A stretch of 64,000 nucleotides of DNA, from contig OZ007023.1 in the NCBI GenBank assembly GCA_963931525.1, positions 1,736,001 to 1,800,000 on the forward strand, given 5' to 3'. Under the pieces are notes generated by a model. It saw only the letters and a program-made list of their open reading frames with translations, was not told the origin of the DNA and did no database searches. The stretch comes from Fimenecus sp900545625. GTDB lineage: Bacteria; Bacillota; Clostridia; Oscillospirales; Acutalibacteraceae. Each line of letters opens with the position of its first letter. The stretch's first letter is position 1. The position numbers and the translations under genes were made by a program. Shown here one piece after another: positions 8,902 to 17,405 of the stretch.

Positions 8902-9742
8902 TTTGCATTCCTCCCCGGCGCAAAAGCGCATCCGCCATATCCGCAGCGGCGCGCGCTTCGCGCACATGATGCACGCGGACAAGATCCGTCCCGCCCGCAA
9001 TGGCAAGCGTATCGGCGGCAAGCGTACCGCACAGGCGCTGCACCTCGTCGTCACCCGCCTCCCGCGCGATCATGCGCTTACAGGAAAGCGCTGTCAACAG
9101 CGCATGGTGTTCGGGCTTGACAGATGCGAGCGCACGCAACAGTGCAAGATTATCCTCGTGACTTTTTCCAAAGCCGAAGCCGGGATCGAGACAGACGCTT
9201 TTCGCGGCGATCCCCTGCTCTCTTATAAACGCGGAAGCATCCTTAAAAAAGGCGCGTACATCCGCGCACACACCGTTTGGGTATGCGGCAGATACGTCTG
9301 CGTTCGCGCCGCCCGTGTGCATTAAAATCCAGCCCGCGTCATGCTCGCGCACGACCGCCGCCATATCCGCAGACAGCTTTCCGCTTACATCGTTGACGAT
9401 CACCGCACCGTTTTCAAGCGCATAGCGCGCCACGCCGGGGAAAAATGTATCTACACTGATCGGTATGCGAACTGCCTTACGCACAGCGGGCAGAAACTGC
9501 CGCAAAATCTCCAATTCCTGTACTTCGGAAAGCGGCGTATGCCCGGGGCGCGTAGACTGCGCGCCGATGTCGATCAGATCCGCGCCATTCGCTTCCATTT
9601 CGCGTGCATGTTCCGCTGCCCTTTGCGGCTCGTTCCATTTGCCGCCGTCAAAAAAAGAATCCGGGGTGACGTTGAGGATGCCCATCACATAGGTTTTTAC
9701 ACCAAGCGGAAAGGAAAATCCCCTGCCCGAAAAAAAAGACAT
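8894..9742 (-). CDS. folP: Dihydropteroate synthase
   Basis: Joins 6-hydroxymethyl-dihydropterin pyrophosphate to p-aminobenzoate, the sulfonamide target; 282 residues. The first DHPS signature GILNVTPDSFFDGG is at 21-34, the second in GADLIDIGAQSTRPG, and DPGFGFGKSHEDNLALL follows in the C-terminal half. ATG at 9742 has a GGGGGGA site 8 bases upstream; an upstream in-frame extension to 9853 overlaps folE and is not used. Two bases... of slack aside, the gene starts four bases after the folE stop, consistent with an operon. Confidence 0.95.
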   Translation of the reverse strand: MSFFSGRGFSFPLGVKTYVMGILNVTPDSFFDGGKWNEPQRAAEHAREMEANGADLIDIGAQSTRPGHTPLSEVQELEILRQFLPAVRKAVRIPISVDTFFPGVARYALENGAVIVNDVSGKLSADMAAVVREHDAGWILMHTGGANADVSAAYPNGVCADVRAFFKDASAFIREQGIAAKSVCLDPGFGFGKSHEDNLALLRALASVKPEHHALLTALSCKRMIAREAGDDEVQRLCGTLAADTLAIAGGTDLVRVHHVREARAAADMADALLRRGGMQNG

Positions 9743-9746
9743 CCGC

Positions 9747-10307
9747 TTATTCCCCCCGCAGCAACGCCATGGCTTCCGCACGGGTGCGCGCATCCTTGCG
9801 CATACTGCCGCGCAAAGCGGAGGTGCGCGTAACCGCGCCTGCCGCACGCGCACCGCGCATGGTCATGCAAAGGTGCTCGGCCTCCACCACGACCGCGACA
9901 CCCTGCGGTGCAAGATGCTCTTCTAAAAAATCCGCGACCTGTGCGGTCAGTCGCTCCTGAAGCTGCGGGCGTTTGGCAAAGCTGTCCACGATACGCGCGA
10001 GCTTGGAAAGCCCGATCACCTGCCCGCCCGACGGGATATAAGCGATATGCGCCTTGCCGATGAACGGCAGCAGATGGTGCTCACACATGGAATACAGCGG
10101 GATATCACGCACCACGACCATTTCGTCGTTTTTACCTTCGTTGAACATCTTTAAGTGGCGCGTCGGGTCATCCGCGAGCCCCGCGAAGATCTCTTCATAC
10201 ATATTGGCAACACGCTTCGGTGTTTCTATAAGCCCTTCGCGGTCAGGGTCTTCACCGATGGCAAGCAGAATTTCGCGTACCGCGCGTTCAATGCTCGGTT
10301 TATCCAT
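9747..10307 (-). CDS. folE: GTP cyclohydrolase I
   Basis: First enzyme of folate biosynthesis, GTP to 7,8-dihydroneopterin triphosphate; zinc enzyme, 186 residues, typical bacterial length. The signature MCEHHLLPFIGKAHIAYIP supplies the zinc Cys and the catalytic His; GLSKLARIVDSFAKRPQLQE and the second zinc Cys in EAEHLCMTMRG follow. ATG at 10307 is preceded by GGAGACGGATTT. It sits at the head of folE-folP-folB-folK and 12 bases after a transglutaminase-like gene, so folate genes may be co-transcribed with an unrelated envelope pair. Confidence 0.96.
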   Translation of the reverse strand: MDKPSIERAVREILLAIGEDPDREGLIETPKRVANMYEEIFAGLADDPTRHLKMFNEGKNDEMVVVRDIPLYSMCEHHLLPFIGKAHIAYIPSGGQVIGLSKLARIVDSFAKRPQLQERLTAQVADFLEEHLAPQGVAVVVEAEHLCMTMRGARAAGAVTRTSALRGSMRKDARTRAEAMALLRGE

Positions 10308-10319
10308 AAATCCGTCTCC

Positions 10320-11465
10320 TTATTCGTCAAAAGCAAATTGCAGCGTGCGGGTCACATCACTGCGCACATACACGACTTCATCCACCCGCCCCGCAAGACG
10401 ACGGTCGGCAAGATATAAAACCTCATAAATGGCCTGGTTTTCCGCAAGATCCGCAACCGCTTCCGAATAGGCCTGTTGATTCGTGAACCGGGCTTCTATG
10501 GTGTATGTTTCATCCTGTATGCTTTGCGCTGCCGCGCGCGCCATGGTTTGCAGGCAAGCGTCGTCATATGCAGAAAACTCCATCCCGTGTTGCACATAGT
10601 AGTTTGCCACAACAGATGTGCAGTTGTTTTCGGCGGGCGCGATTTCTTCGTGGTTGACGCTGATGTAAGCGTCGGTCACATTAAAATAGGTGTGGGCATA
10701 GTGGTGGATCTCCTCAGCGTCCAGATCATCCCAAGTGGCGTCCACATGGTAATTCGCACCGCCGATGGTCACAATGTTCCACATATGCCCCTCGCGGTCG
10801 CCGCTGTCATCCACGCCGACACCGGTCACAAGATAATTCGGTATGCCGACCATATCCAAAAGCAGCTGCAGCGCACGCGAGTACCCCTCGCACACTGCCC
10901 TGCCCGAAAGCAGCGCATCGTACGCCGTATAGCCGACCGTGGCGTCATCCGTCACATATTCTGTATTCCGGCAGATATAGTCGTGGAAAAACAGTTCCTT
11001 GTCATAATCGCTTGCCGAACCGGAAGTTTGTGCCACAACTTCTCGCGCCTCGGAAAGCAGCGCTTCGGTCTCGGCTCGGCAGGTCTCGGCGTCCGTCACA
11101 TACTGCGGTACAAAATATGCCTTGGCGCCACGCATCACGATGTGACTTTCGTTTTCCATACACAAAAGAGAAGGGTTGTCATAGGAAAGAGCCTGGAACA
11201 TCGCGCTGAACGCCTCGTCGTCCAGCGGCGGGATCTCGATCTCCTCCGGATGCGCCTCCACAGCGTTCAAAATCAGCGTATAGGCGATCTGCGCGTCTTC
11301 GGACAGCGTGTGATAATAATAGCGTGTCACGCCGTCCTGCGCATAGATAAGCTCCGTGTCGGAAAAGCGCGTCGGAAGCATCATGCGCAGCGTATCCAGA
11401 TTTGCAAGCACGATCCCCGCACAGATCGCAAGCACTATAACGGCCGCAAAAGTGCGTTTTTTCAT
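10320..11465 (-). CDS. Exported transglutaminase-like protein
   Basis: Protein of 381 residues with an N-terminal signal anchor (~5-22) and a transglutaminase-like core. The papain-like triad is visible as Cys192 (GRAVCEGYS), His227 (GHMWNIV) and Asp242 (YHVDATWDD), so it looks catalytically competent. Bacterial members act as peptidases or cross-linkers in the envelope; substrate is unknown. Residues ~30-150 and the C-terminal ~110 residues match nothing I recognise. Its ATG overlaps the stop of the upstream LCP-like gene (ATGA), implying paired production. Confidence 0.8.
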   Translation of the reverse strand: MKKRTFAAVIVLAICAGIVLANLDTLRMMLPTRFSDTELIYAQDGVTRYYYHTLSEDAQIAYTLILNAVEAHPEEIEIPPLDDEAFSAMFQALSYDNPSLLCMENESHIVMRGAKAYFVPQYVTDAETCRAETEALLSEAREVVAQTSGSASDYDKELFFHDYICRNTEYVTDDATVGYTAYDALLSGRAVCEGYSRALQLLLDMVGIPNYLVTGVGVDDSGDREGHMWNIVTIGGANYHVDATWDDLDAEEIHHYAHTYFNVTDAYISVNHEEIAPAENNCTSVVANYYVQHGMEFSAYDDACLQTMARAAAQSIQDETYTIEARFTNQQAYSEAVADLAENQAIYEVLYLADRRLAGRVDEVVYVRSDVTRTLQFAFDE

Positions 11466-12319
11466 GCGGCGTCCTCCCCGTCTGTTGGCGGTGTACCGAC
11501 CGAAACGGCATCTTGCAGTGCGAGGAACGTATACAACAACCCGTCAGACTGCGTGCAGTCCAGCACGGAAAAGTTGGTATCCGACTGGTTGCAGACGCTG
11601 TTAAACAACGGGGACGGATCAGCAGGGTCAAAAGCAGAAAGCAATTTTTGCACCAGCGCGCAGACCGCGTCTGCCTGCTGCTCGACGGCGGAATACCGTA
11701 TATATTTTACAAACAAATCGCCTGTTAAGCTCTGCTCACCCGCGTCAAGGAACAATGTATAATCCGCACCGCGGTATTCGATGCTCGCCGGTACGTTCAC
11801 GGAAATATCTCCGATTTCCCCGATCACCTGGCGCAGCTGGGTTTCGGTCTGCTTGACATACCGTTCCAAAGAGATACCGAGCGCGCTTGCCACGCTTTCG
11901 CGCAGACCCGCCAAACCGTATTTTTGATAGATCGCCGAAAAGGTCGCCGTTTCACCATTGTATGCAGCAGTGTCGGCGGGCGAAAGCGTACAAACGGAAA
12001 TCCGCTCCGCGTTTGCGTCGGCAGATACCACGGAAAGCAGCACCAAGCTGTCGTCGGAATCCACACAGACATAAAACACATCTGCATTTTGCACCTGTAC
12101 GGTCTCCAGCACCCCCGTCGTCGTCTCTTCCGGTGCAGCCGTAGTTTCCTCGGGAGAAATCAAATTATGCAGATCGTAATCGACCGAATGCAAAAACAGC
12201 AAAACGGAGGCAGCGCCGAACACCACCACAAATGCCGCAAACGCCAAAATAAACGCGCGGGTTCGTCTGGCTTTCAGTTTTTGCTCGCTTGTGAAACGCA
12301 GCTTGGGCTTACGGCGCAT
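11462..12319 (-). CDS. LytR-CpsA-Psr (LCP)-like membrane protein, divergent
   Basis: Protein of 285 residues: basic cytosolic tail, one membrane helix (~22-43), a Thr/Glu-rich linker (58-68), then an extracellular domain. Residues ~80-210 follow the LCP layout (ISVCTLSPAD, YQKYGLAGLRESVASALGI, INVPASIEYRG-like strand, LDAGEQSLTGDLFVKYIRYS). LCP enzymes attach teichoic acids or polysaccharides to peptidoglycan using conserved Arg residues; here the first (PRD-type) is replaced in TLSPAD and the second region reads YIRYS, so activity is doubtful. Start ATG at 12319 follows GAGGTGAAGAC. Coupled to the transglutaminase-like gene. Confidence 0.65.
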   Translation of the reverse strand: MRRKPKLRFTSEQKLKARRTRAFILAFAAFVVVFGAASVLLFLHSVDYDLHNLISPEETTAAPEETTTGVLETVQVQNADVFYVCVDSDDSLVLLSVVSADANAERISVCTLSPADTAAYNGETATFSAIYQKYGLAGLRESVASALGISLERYVKQTETQLRQVIGEIGDISVNVPASIEYRGADYTLFLDAGEQSLTGDLFVKYIRYSAVEQQADAVCALVQKLLSAFDPADPSPLFNSVCNQSDTNFSVLDCTQSDGLLYTFLALQDAVSVGTPPTDGEDAA

Positions 12320-12360
12320 GTCTTCACCTCACAGATGCTTCGTCCAACATAAGAAACACG

Positions 12361-13758
12361 TTAGTTTTCTTCGGAGGGTGCGGCTTTATCAGCAACGGAA
12401 AAACCGCCGTATTTCCGCAAAAACAGTACCGGTACAAATACAAACACAGCGACTGCCGCTGCGGCGAAAAACATCACATTGCCGGGGGCGGAGGTCACTA
12501 CGCCGTATTCATTGGTGTAGGTCACTTCCGAAACACGGCACACAAGATTCCCGATATACGGACCGATGACCATCGGCAGCAGCACAAAGAAGATCATGCG
12601 GATCCCCTGGAACGCACCAACCTTGTCGGCGGGCATATAATCCCGCACAGAGGCGTTCATTGCTACGGACAAAAGCGCCCAGCCGCCGAGCGCGGGCACG
12701 GCGCAGATCAAAAACGCCGTAGAGGTTTCGGCAAAGCCCGCTGCGACAAGCCCTGCCGCATACAGCAAAATAGAGATCCAAACAAATTTTTCCTTGCCGA
12801 AACGATCCATCAGCCTGCCCATGCAAACGATCAGCGCTACGACGACTGCAATCACGACAACCGCCGCGACCATGATCGCGGGCGTAAGGGACGCCAGCAC
12901 ACTGTCCAAGCTGAAATTCAGCACATTGCCGAGATAAATAAAAATGTACGGGAAAAAGACTTGAAATGCCGTTGAAGAAATGCAGGCAGCGGTAAACGCG
13001 AGATACAACCGCTTATTCTCCTTTACAACGGCAGGCTTGAATCCGTAAATCAGATTGGCAAAATAGTTGCCGTCCGCTTTTTGCATGGTCGGGCGGTCAC
13101 GCAGCGTAAACAAACCGACTACGCCGCATAACAGAACTGCACCACCCAAAGCGTAAAAGAACACGTCGTAGCCGATGCCGCCGACAGCGCCCGAAAGCCC
13201 CATAACGACTGCCGTGGCAAACAGCGGCAAAAGTGCAAGCACGCTTTCCACAGTCGCGCGGTTCTTGGTATTGGTCACATCCGTGACCCAGGCATTGAAC
13301 GCCGCATCATTGCCGACAGAGCCCATTAAGGTCATAACACAGTCCATAACAACGACCAGCGCGACTGTGACGGTTAAAATTTGAATTTCGTCCGTGAGCC
13401 CGAACAGCGCCGCCGTATGATCGCGCGAGATTGCGCCGAACGATGCCGTAACAATGCCCCAAAGCAAATACCCGACACAAATGAAAACTTTGCGTTTGCC
13501 GACTTTATCGCTCAAGGTACCGGCAAGAAAGGTCGTGATCACCGCAGTGGCCGCGCTGCATGCGACCATTAAGCTGATCGCGCTCATCACGTCGACAGAG
13601 CCATCGACCGCCGCCTGTGAGGCGCCGGTATAAATCGAGTTGTAAAGGAACGTGTTGAAAAACATATTTTCCACGCTCCAGGCAAGCTGCCCGACAAGTC
13701 CAAACAGAATGATATTAAACCAAACTCGCCCGCCGAGCCGATTTGCTTTGGCTGACAC
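12361..13758 (-). CDS. MFS transporter, 12 predicted membrane segments
   Basis: Integral membrane permease of the major facilitator superfamily, 465 residues. The loop 2-3 motif is seen in FLAGTLSDKVGKRKVFI, and a second half-copy in MGRLMDRFGKEKFVWI. Start is GTG at 13758, seven bases after GGGGAG; the longer open frame to 14100 crosses the promoter and clpX terminator and is rejected. It has its own promoter (13819-13847). The substrate is unknown; the closest general look is to sugar/cation MFS symporters. A 41-base gap leads to the LCP-like gene, so it may head the transcript that ends with folK. Confidence 0.82.
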   Translation of the reverse strand: MSAKANRLGGRVWFNIILFGLVGQLAWSVENMFFNTFLYNSIYTGASQAAVDGSVDVMSAISLMVACSAATAVITTFLAGTLSDKVGKRKVFICVGYLLWGIVTASFGAISRDHTAALFGLTDEIQILTVTVALVVVMDCVMTLMGSVGNDAAFNAWVTDVTNTKNRATVESVLALLPLFATAVVMGLSGAVGGIGYDVFFYALGGAVLLCGVVGLFTLRDRPTMQKADGNYFANLIYGFKPAVVKENKRLYLAFTAACISSTAFQVFFPYIFIYLGNVLNFSLDSVLASLTPAIMVAAVVVIAVVVALIVCMGRLMDRFGKEKFVWISILLYAAGLVAAGFAETSTAFLICAVPALGGWALLSVAMNASVRDYMPADKVGAFQGIRMIFFVLLPMVIGPYIGNLVCRVSEVTYTNEYGVVTSAPGNVMFFAAAAVAVFVFVPVLFLRKYGGFSVADKAAPSEEN

Positions 13759-13818
13759 AGTGATCTCCCCTTTCACATTTCCGGCACAATCGATTGCATG
13801 ATAAATACGGTTGTGGAT

Positions 13819-13847
13819 ATTGTAGCATATTTCCCAAAAAGTTACAA
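13819..13847 (-). promoter_or_regulatory. Sigma-A-type promoter of the MFS-LCP-transglutaminase-fol run
   Basis: Reading the minus strand, TTGTAA (13847-13842) and TACAAT (13824-13819) are 17 bases apart, about 60 bases before the GTG start. Confidence 0.7.
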
Positions 13848-13855
13848 TGCAAAAA

Positions 13856-13893
13856 CGAAAAAAGCGCGCCTGTATACAAACGCATACAGGCGC
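13856..13893 (-). terminator. Rho-independent terminator of clpX
   Basis: Minus strand: GCGCCTGTAT, an 8-base loop, ATACAGGCGC, then CGC and a TTTTTT run. It lies 14 bases past the clpX stop and just before the promoter of the next unit. Confidence 0.85.
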
Positions 13894-13906
13894 AAAGTGT
13901 GTAAAA

Positions 13907-15208
13907 TCAGACTGCATCCTTCGGCGAACGCTTAACGCTCGTTTTGGCGGGTACTTTTGCCGGTACGGAAGTTTCAACCAAAGGCTTTTCCCCGCTCTCG
14001 ACGCAGGCTTTCGTGATAATGACCTTATTGATGCTTTCATCCGACGGGATCTCATACATCGCAGGCTGCAAAACCTTTTCCATAATAGCACGCAGTCCAC
14101 GTGCGCCGGTATTCTTTTCCAAGGTCAGGTCTGCGATCGCGGCGAGTGCATCCGGCTGGAATTCCAGCGTAACGCCGTCCATGCGGAACAGTTCGGTATA
14201 CTGCTTGACAAGAGCGTTTTTCGGTTCTGTCAAAATGCGGATCAGTGCATCGCGGTCGAGATTCTCCAACGTCGTAATGGCAGGCAAACGCCCGACAAGC
14301 TCCGGGATCAGACCGTATTTAACAAGATCCTGCGGGATGACCTGGGCATAAATGCGCGCCATGTCCGCCTTGCGTGACTCGGTAAGCTCACTGCCGAAGC
14401 CCAAAACCTTATTGCCCGTGCGCTTTTCAATAATCTTATCGATCCCGTCAAAAGCGCCGCCGCAGATAAACAGGATGTTGGTCGTATCGATTTGAATGAA
14501 CTCCTGCTGGGGGTGCTTTCGACCGCCCTGAGGCGGGACGTTGGAGACGGTGCCCTCCAAGATTTTCAGAAGCGCCTGCTGCACGCCCTCGCCGCTGACA
14601 TCGCGGGTGATAGACGGGTTTTCCGACTTGCGGGCGATCTTGTCGATTTCATCGACATAAATGATCCCTTTTTCAGCGCGCTCCACGTCAAAGTCCGCCG
14701 CCTGGATCAAGCGGAGCAGGATATTTTCAACGTCCTCGCCGACATAACCCGCCTCGGTCAGCGTGGTCGCGTCCGCGATCGCGAATGGAACATCCAGAAT
14801 ATCGGCAAGCGTTTGGGCGAGCATCGTTTTGCCCACGCCCGTAGGCCCAAGCAAAATAACATTACTCTTTTGAATATCGACATCCGAGCTGTCGCCGTAG
14901 TAAATGCGTTTGTAGTGGTTGTAAACCGCAACACTTAAGGCAATTTTTGCAGCATCCTGCCCGATGACATATTCGTCAAGGTGTGCTTTGATCTCCTGCG
15001 GTTTCGGAAGCGGCTTATTCGGCTTGCTTGCCTGTTTGCGCTTTCTGCGCCCGGCGTCGCCTTCCTCGACGATCTCCATGCATAGCTCAATACACTCGTC
15101 GCAGATGCAAACGCCCGGACCCGCAATCAGTTTATCGACCTCGTCCTGCGATTTTCCGCAGAACGAGCAACGGACAGTTTTTTCTCTGCCGTCGTTTTCT
15201 CTAGCCAT
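13907..15208 (-). CDS. clpX: ATP-dependent Clp protease ATP-binding subunit ClpX
   Basis: AAA+ unfoldase that feeds ClpP, 433 residues. The N-terminal zinc-binding domain has four Cys (C14, C17, C36, C39 in RCSFCGK...CICDEC). Walker A GPTGVGKT (~115-125), Walker B IIYVDEIDK, the RKSENPSITRDVSGEGVQQALL segment, and the IGF-type ClpP-docking loop as LGFGSE in this protein. The C-terminus adds a Lys/Val/Pro-rich tail (VPAKVPAKTSVKRSPKDAV). Starts 18 bases after the clpP stop with GGGGAAG as ribosome site, in the order tig-clpP-clpX common in Firmicutes and proteobacteria. Confidence 0.96.
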   Translation of the reverse strand: MARENDGREKTVRCSFCGKSQDEVDKLIAGPGVCICDECIELCMEIVEEGDAGRRKRKQASKPNKPLPKPQEIKAHLDEYVIGQDAAKIALSVAVYNHYKRIYYGDSSDVDIQKSNVILLGPTGVGKTMLAQTLADILDVPFAIADATTLTEAGYVGEDVENILLRLIQAADFDVERAEKGIIYVDEIDKIARKSENPSITRDVSGEGVQQALLKILEGTVSNVPPQGGRKHPQQEFIQIDTTNILFICGGAFDGIDKIIEKRTGNKVLGFGSELTESRKADMARIYAQVIPQDLVKYGLIPELVGRLPAITTLENLDRDALIRILTEPKNALVKQYTELFRMDGVTLEFQPDALAAIADLTLEKNTGARGLRAIMEKVLQPAMYEIPSDESINKVIITKACVESGEKPLVETSVPAKVPAKTSVKRSPKDAV

Positions 15209-15226
15209 AGTGCTTCCCCTTTTGTA

Positions 15227-15808
15227 TTATCGCTTGTAGAAGATCTTATCGACCAGACCGTAATCGAGCGCCTCTTCAGCGGAAAGGAAGTTGTCGCGCT
15301 CCGTATCGCGCGCGATCTGCTCGATAGGCTTCCCCGTGTTTTCCGAAAGGATACGGTTCAGCTTTTCACGCGTACGCAGGATGTGCTTTGCGACGATGTC
15401 AATCTCCGTCGCCTGCCCCTGTGCGCCGCCGCTGGGCTGATGGATCATGATCTCACTGTTGGGCAGTGCAAAACGCTTGCCCTTCGCGCCCGATGACAGC
15501 AAGAAAGCACCCATGCTCGCCGCCATGCCCATGCAGATCGTGGAAACATCACACTTGATATACTGCATGGTGTCGTAAATCGCGAAGCCTGCCGTTACAG
15601 AGCCGCCGGGGCTGTTGATGTAAAGACTGATGTCCTTTTCACTGTCCTGCCCCTCAAGATACAAAAGCTGAGCGACCACAAGACTGGCCGTCGCGTCGTT
15701 GACCTCGTCGGACAACACAATGATGCGATCGTTGAGCAGTCTTGAAAAGATATCATAAGAACGCTCGCCGCGGTTGGTTTGCTCAATAACATAAGGTACA
15801 AGTGCCAT
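15227..15808 (-). CDS. clpP: ATP-dependent Clp protease proteolytic subunit
   Basis: Serine protease forming the tetradecameric chamber of ClpXP, 193 residues. The catalytic Ser is in GMAASMGAFLL, His in EIMIHQPSGGAQGQATEI, and Asp in the RDTERDNFLSAEEA region; LYINSPGGSVTAG precedes them. The N-terminus MALVPYVIEQTNRGERSYDIFSRLL is the usual one. A very strong AGGAGG precedes ATG at 15808. Located between tig and clpX. Confidence 0.97.
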   Translation of the reverse strand: MALVPYVIEQTNRGERSYDIFSRLLNDRIIVLSDEVNDATASLVVAQLLYLEGQDSEKDISLYINSPGGSVTAGFAIYDTMQYIKCDVSTICMGMAASMGAFLLSSGAKGKRFALPNSEIMIHQPSGGAQGQATEIDIVAKHILRTREKLNRILSENTGKPIEQIARDTERDNFLSAEEALDYGLVDKIFYKR

Positions 15809-15907
15809 AAGAAATACCTCCTGCGCAAAAGTTTTGCGCGCAGCGGATTCCTCCGCTGAAAAACATGCCTGTTTCAGTATAGCCGTACCATTGGTCGGCT
15901 AATCATA
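15809..15907 (-). promoter_or_regulatory. clpP leader with two hairpins and a possible promoter
   Basis: On the minus strand this gap holds TATACT (15884-15879 region) that could be a -10, then CAGCGG-AGGAAT-CCGCTG and GCGCAAAA-C-TTTTGCGC hairpins just before the AGGAGG of clpP. The -35 is poor, so clpPX may also be read from the tig promoter. The hairpins could be a processing or attenuation site. Confidence 0.35.
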
Positions 15908-17329
15908 TTATTCAGATTTTTCTTCCGTCTTTTTTGCCGCAGGCTTTTTGGCAGCCGTCTTCTTGGCGGCGGGCTTCTTAGCGGGCTTTTCCGCCTTTTC
16001 GCCGTCATTTTCCGCCTTTTTTGCCGCCGTCTTCTTTGCAGCGGGCTTTTCTTCCGTGATCACGGCGTTATCCACGATGAAGTCCACGGCTTTTCTCGAA
16101 GCGAGTTCTGCGCGAAGCCCGTCTTCGGAGATCGCCTTTTTGACCGCCTCAATATCCATATTATATGTGTCGGCGAACTTTTTATATTCCGCTTCCAGCT
16201 CTTCCGCGGTCGGCTCGATCTTCTCGGCCTCAATGATCTTTTCAAGTGCAAGATCCAGCTTCACCTGTTTTTCAGCGTTCGCGCTGAAGCCCTCGCGAAG
16301 CTTGGCCTCGTCCTGACCTGTATATTGCAGGTAGGTTTTCAGATCCAACCCCTGCGTCTGCAAACGATAGGCAAAGTCCTCCACGTTGCTGTCGATCTTC
16401 TTCTCGACCATGACCTGCGGGATCTCAGCCTCGATGCCGTCGGCAACCATTTCGAGCAGCGTGCTGCGCACTTCTTCCAGTGCCGCGCTCTTCTTGGCTT
16501 CTTCCATATCCGCCTTAATGCTCTTTTTCAGCTCGTCGACCGTGTCCTTGTCGCTGACGTCCTTGACAAATTCATCATCAAGAGCCGGAAGTTCCTTGAC
16601 CTTGATCTCATGCAGCTTGATCTTAAACACGGCATCCTTGCCGGCAAGCCCCTCATGATAATCCTCAGGGAATTTCACATTGACATCGAACTCGTCGCCC
16701 GTTTTGTGCCCGATGATTTGATCTTCGAAGCCCGGAATAAACTGCCCGGAGCCGAGCGTGAGCTCATAGCTTTCCGCTTTACCGCCCTCAAACGCTTCAC
16801 CGTCCACAAAGCCTTCAAAGTCGATGACAACGATGTCATCTTTCTTTGCGGCACGGTCTTCGACCGTTACCATACGGGCGTTCTGTTCGAGCATACGGTT
16901 CAGCTCTGCCTTCACTTCATCCGCCGTCACCTTGGAGGGTTTGCGCGTGGCTTTTAAACCTTTGTAGTCGCCGAGCTTGACCTCGGGCTTAACCGTAACT
17001 TTCAGCTTCAGCGTCACGCCGCTCTTGCCCATTTCGGGGACTTCCAGATCGAACGGAGCATCCACGACCTCCAAAGCCGCATCTTTGATCGCTTCTTCCA
17101 CGACCTCCGGGTACAGCGCCTCCAGCGCGTCCTCATAGAACACGCCTTCGCCGTAGATCTTTTCAATGAAATTCCGCGGTGCTTTGCCCTTGCGGAAGCC
17201 GTGCACGGTGATATTCTTGCGTTGCTTCAGGTACGCCTGATTGACCGCCTTTTCAAAGCGGTCGGCATCGATGGAAATTTCCAGCTGCCAAACGTTGGTT
17301 TCCACTTTTTCGGATGATTTCAAACTCAT
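15908..17329 (-). CDS. tig: Trigger factor with lysine/alanine-rich C-terminal tail
   Basis: Ribosome-bound chaperone and prolyl isomerase, 473 residues. The ribosome-docking signature is in VHGFRKGKAPRNFIEK (~42-57), the FKBP domain in DIVVIDFEGFVDGEAFEGG (~165-183) with PGFEDQIIGHKTGDEF, then the helical C-domain to ~425. Beyond that lies a ~46-residue extension made of repeated KPAAKK and TAAKK units, histone H1-like, which the standard protein lacks. ATG at 17329 is preceded by AGGAGGAATCTGTAAA. First gene of tig-clpP-clpX, linking folding with proteolysis. Confidence 0.95.
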   Translation of the reverse strand: MSLKSSEKVETNVWQLEISIDADRFEKAVNQAYLKQRKNITVHGFRKGKAPRNFIEKIYGEGVFYEDALEALYPEVVEEAIKDAALEVVDAPFDLEVPEMGKSGVTLKLKVTVKPEVKLGDYKGLKATRKPSKVTADEVKAELNRMLEQNARMVTVEDRAAKKDDIVVIDFEGFVDGEAFEGGKAESYELTLGSGQFIPGFEDQIIGHKTGDEFDVNVKFPEDYHEGLAGKDAVFKIKLHEIKVKELPALDDEFVKDVSDKDTVDELKKSIKADMEEAKKSAALEEVRSTLLEMVADGIEAEIPQVMVEKKIDSNVEDFAYRLQTQGLDLKTYLQYTGQDEAKLREGFSANAEKQVKLDLALEKIIEAEKIEPTAEELEAEYKKFADTYNMDIEAVKKAISEDGLRAELASRKAVDFIVDNAVITEEKPAAKKTAAKKAENDGEKAEKPAKKPAAKKTAAKKPAAKKTEEKSE

Positions 17330-17369
17330 TTTACAGATTCCTCCTGTACAATAATGGGTTAACTTAGGT

Positions 17370-17398
17370 ATTATAGCAGAAAGTGTTATAAATTGCCA
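17370..17398 (-). promoter_or_regulatory. Sigma-A-type promoter of tig
   Basis: Minus strand: perfect TATAAT (17375-17370) with a weak TGGCAA (17398-17393) 17 bases upstream, beginning only seven bases past the end of the metallophosphoesterase gene. Confidence 0.55.
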
Positions 17399-17405
17399 TA
17401 CTTTT

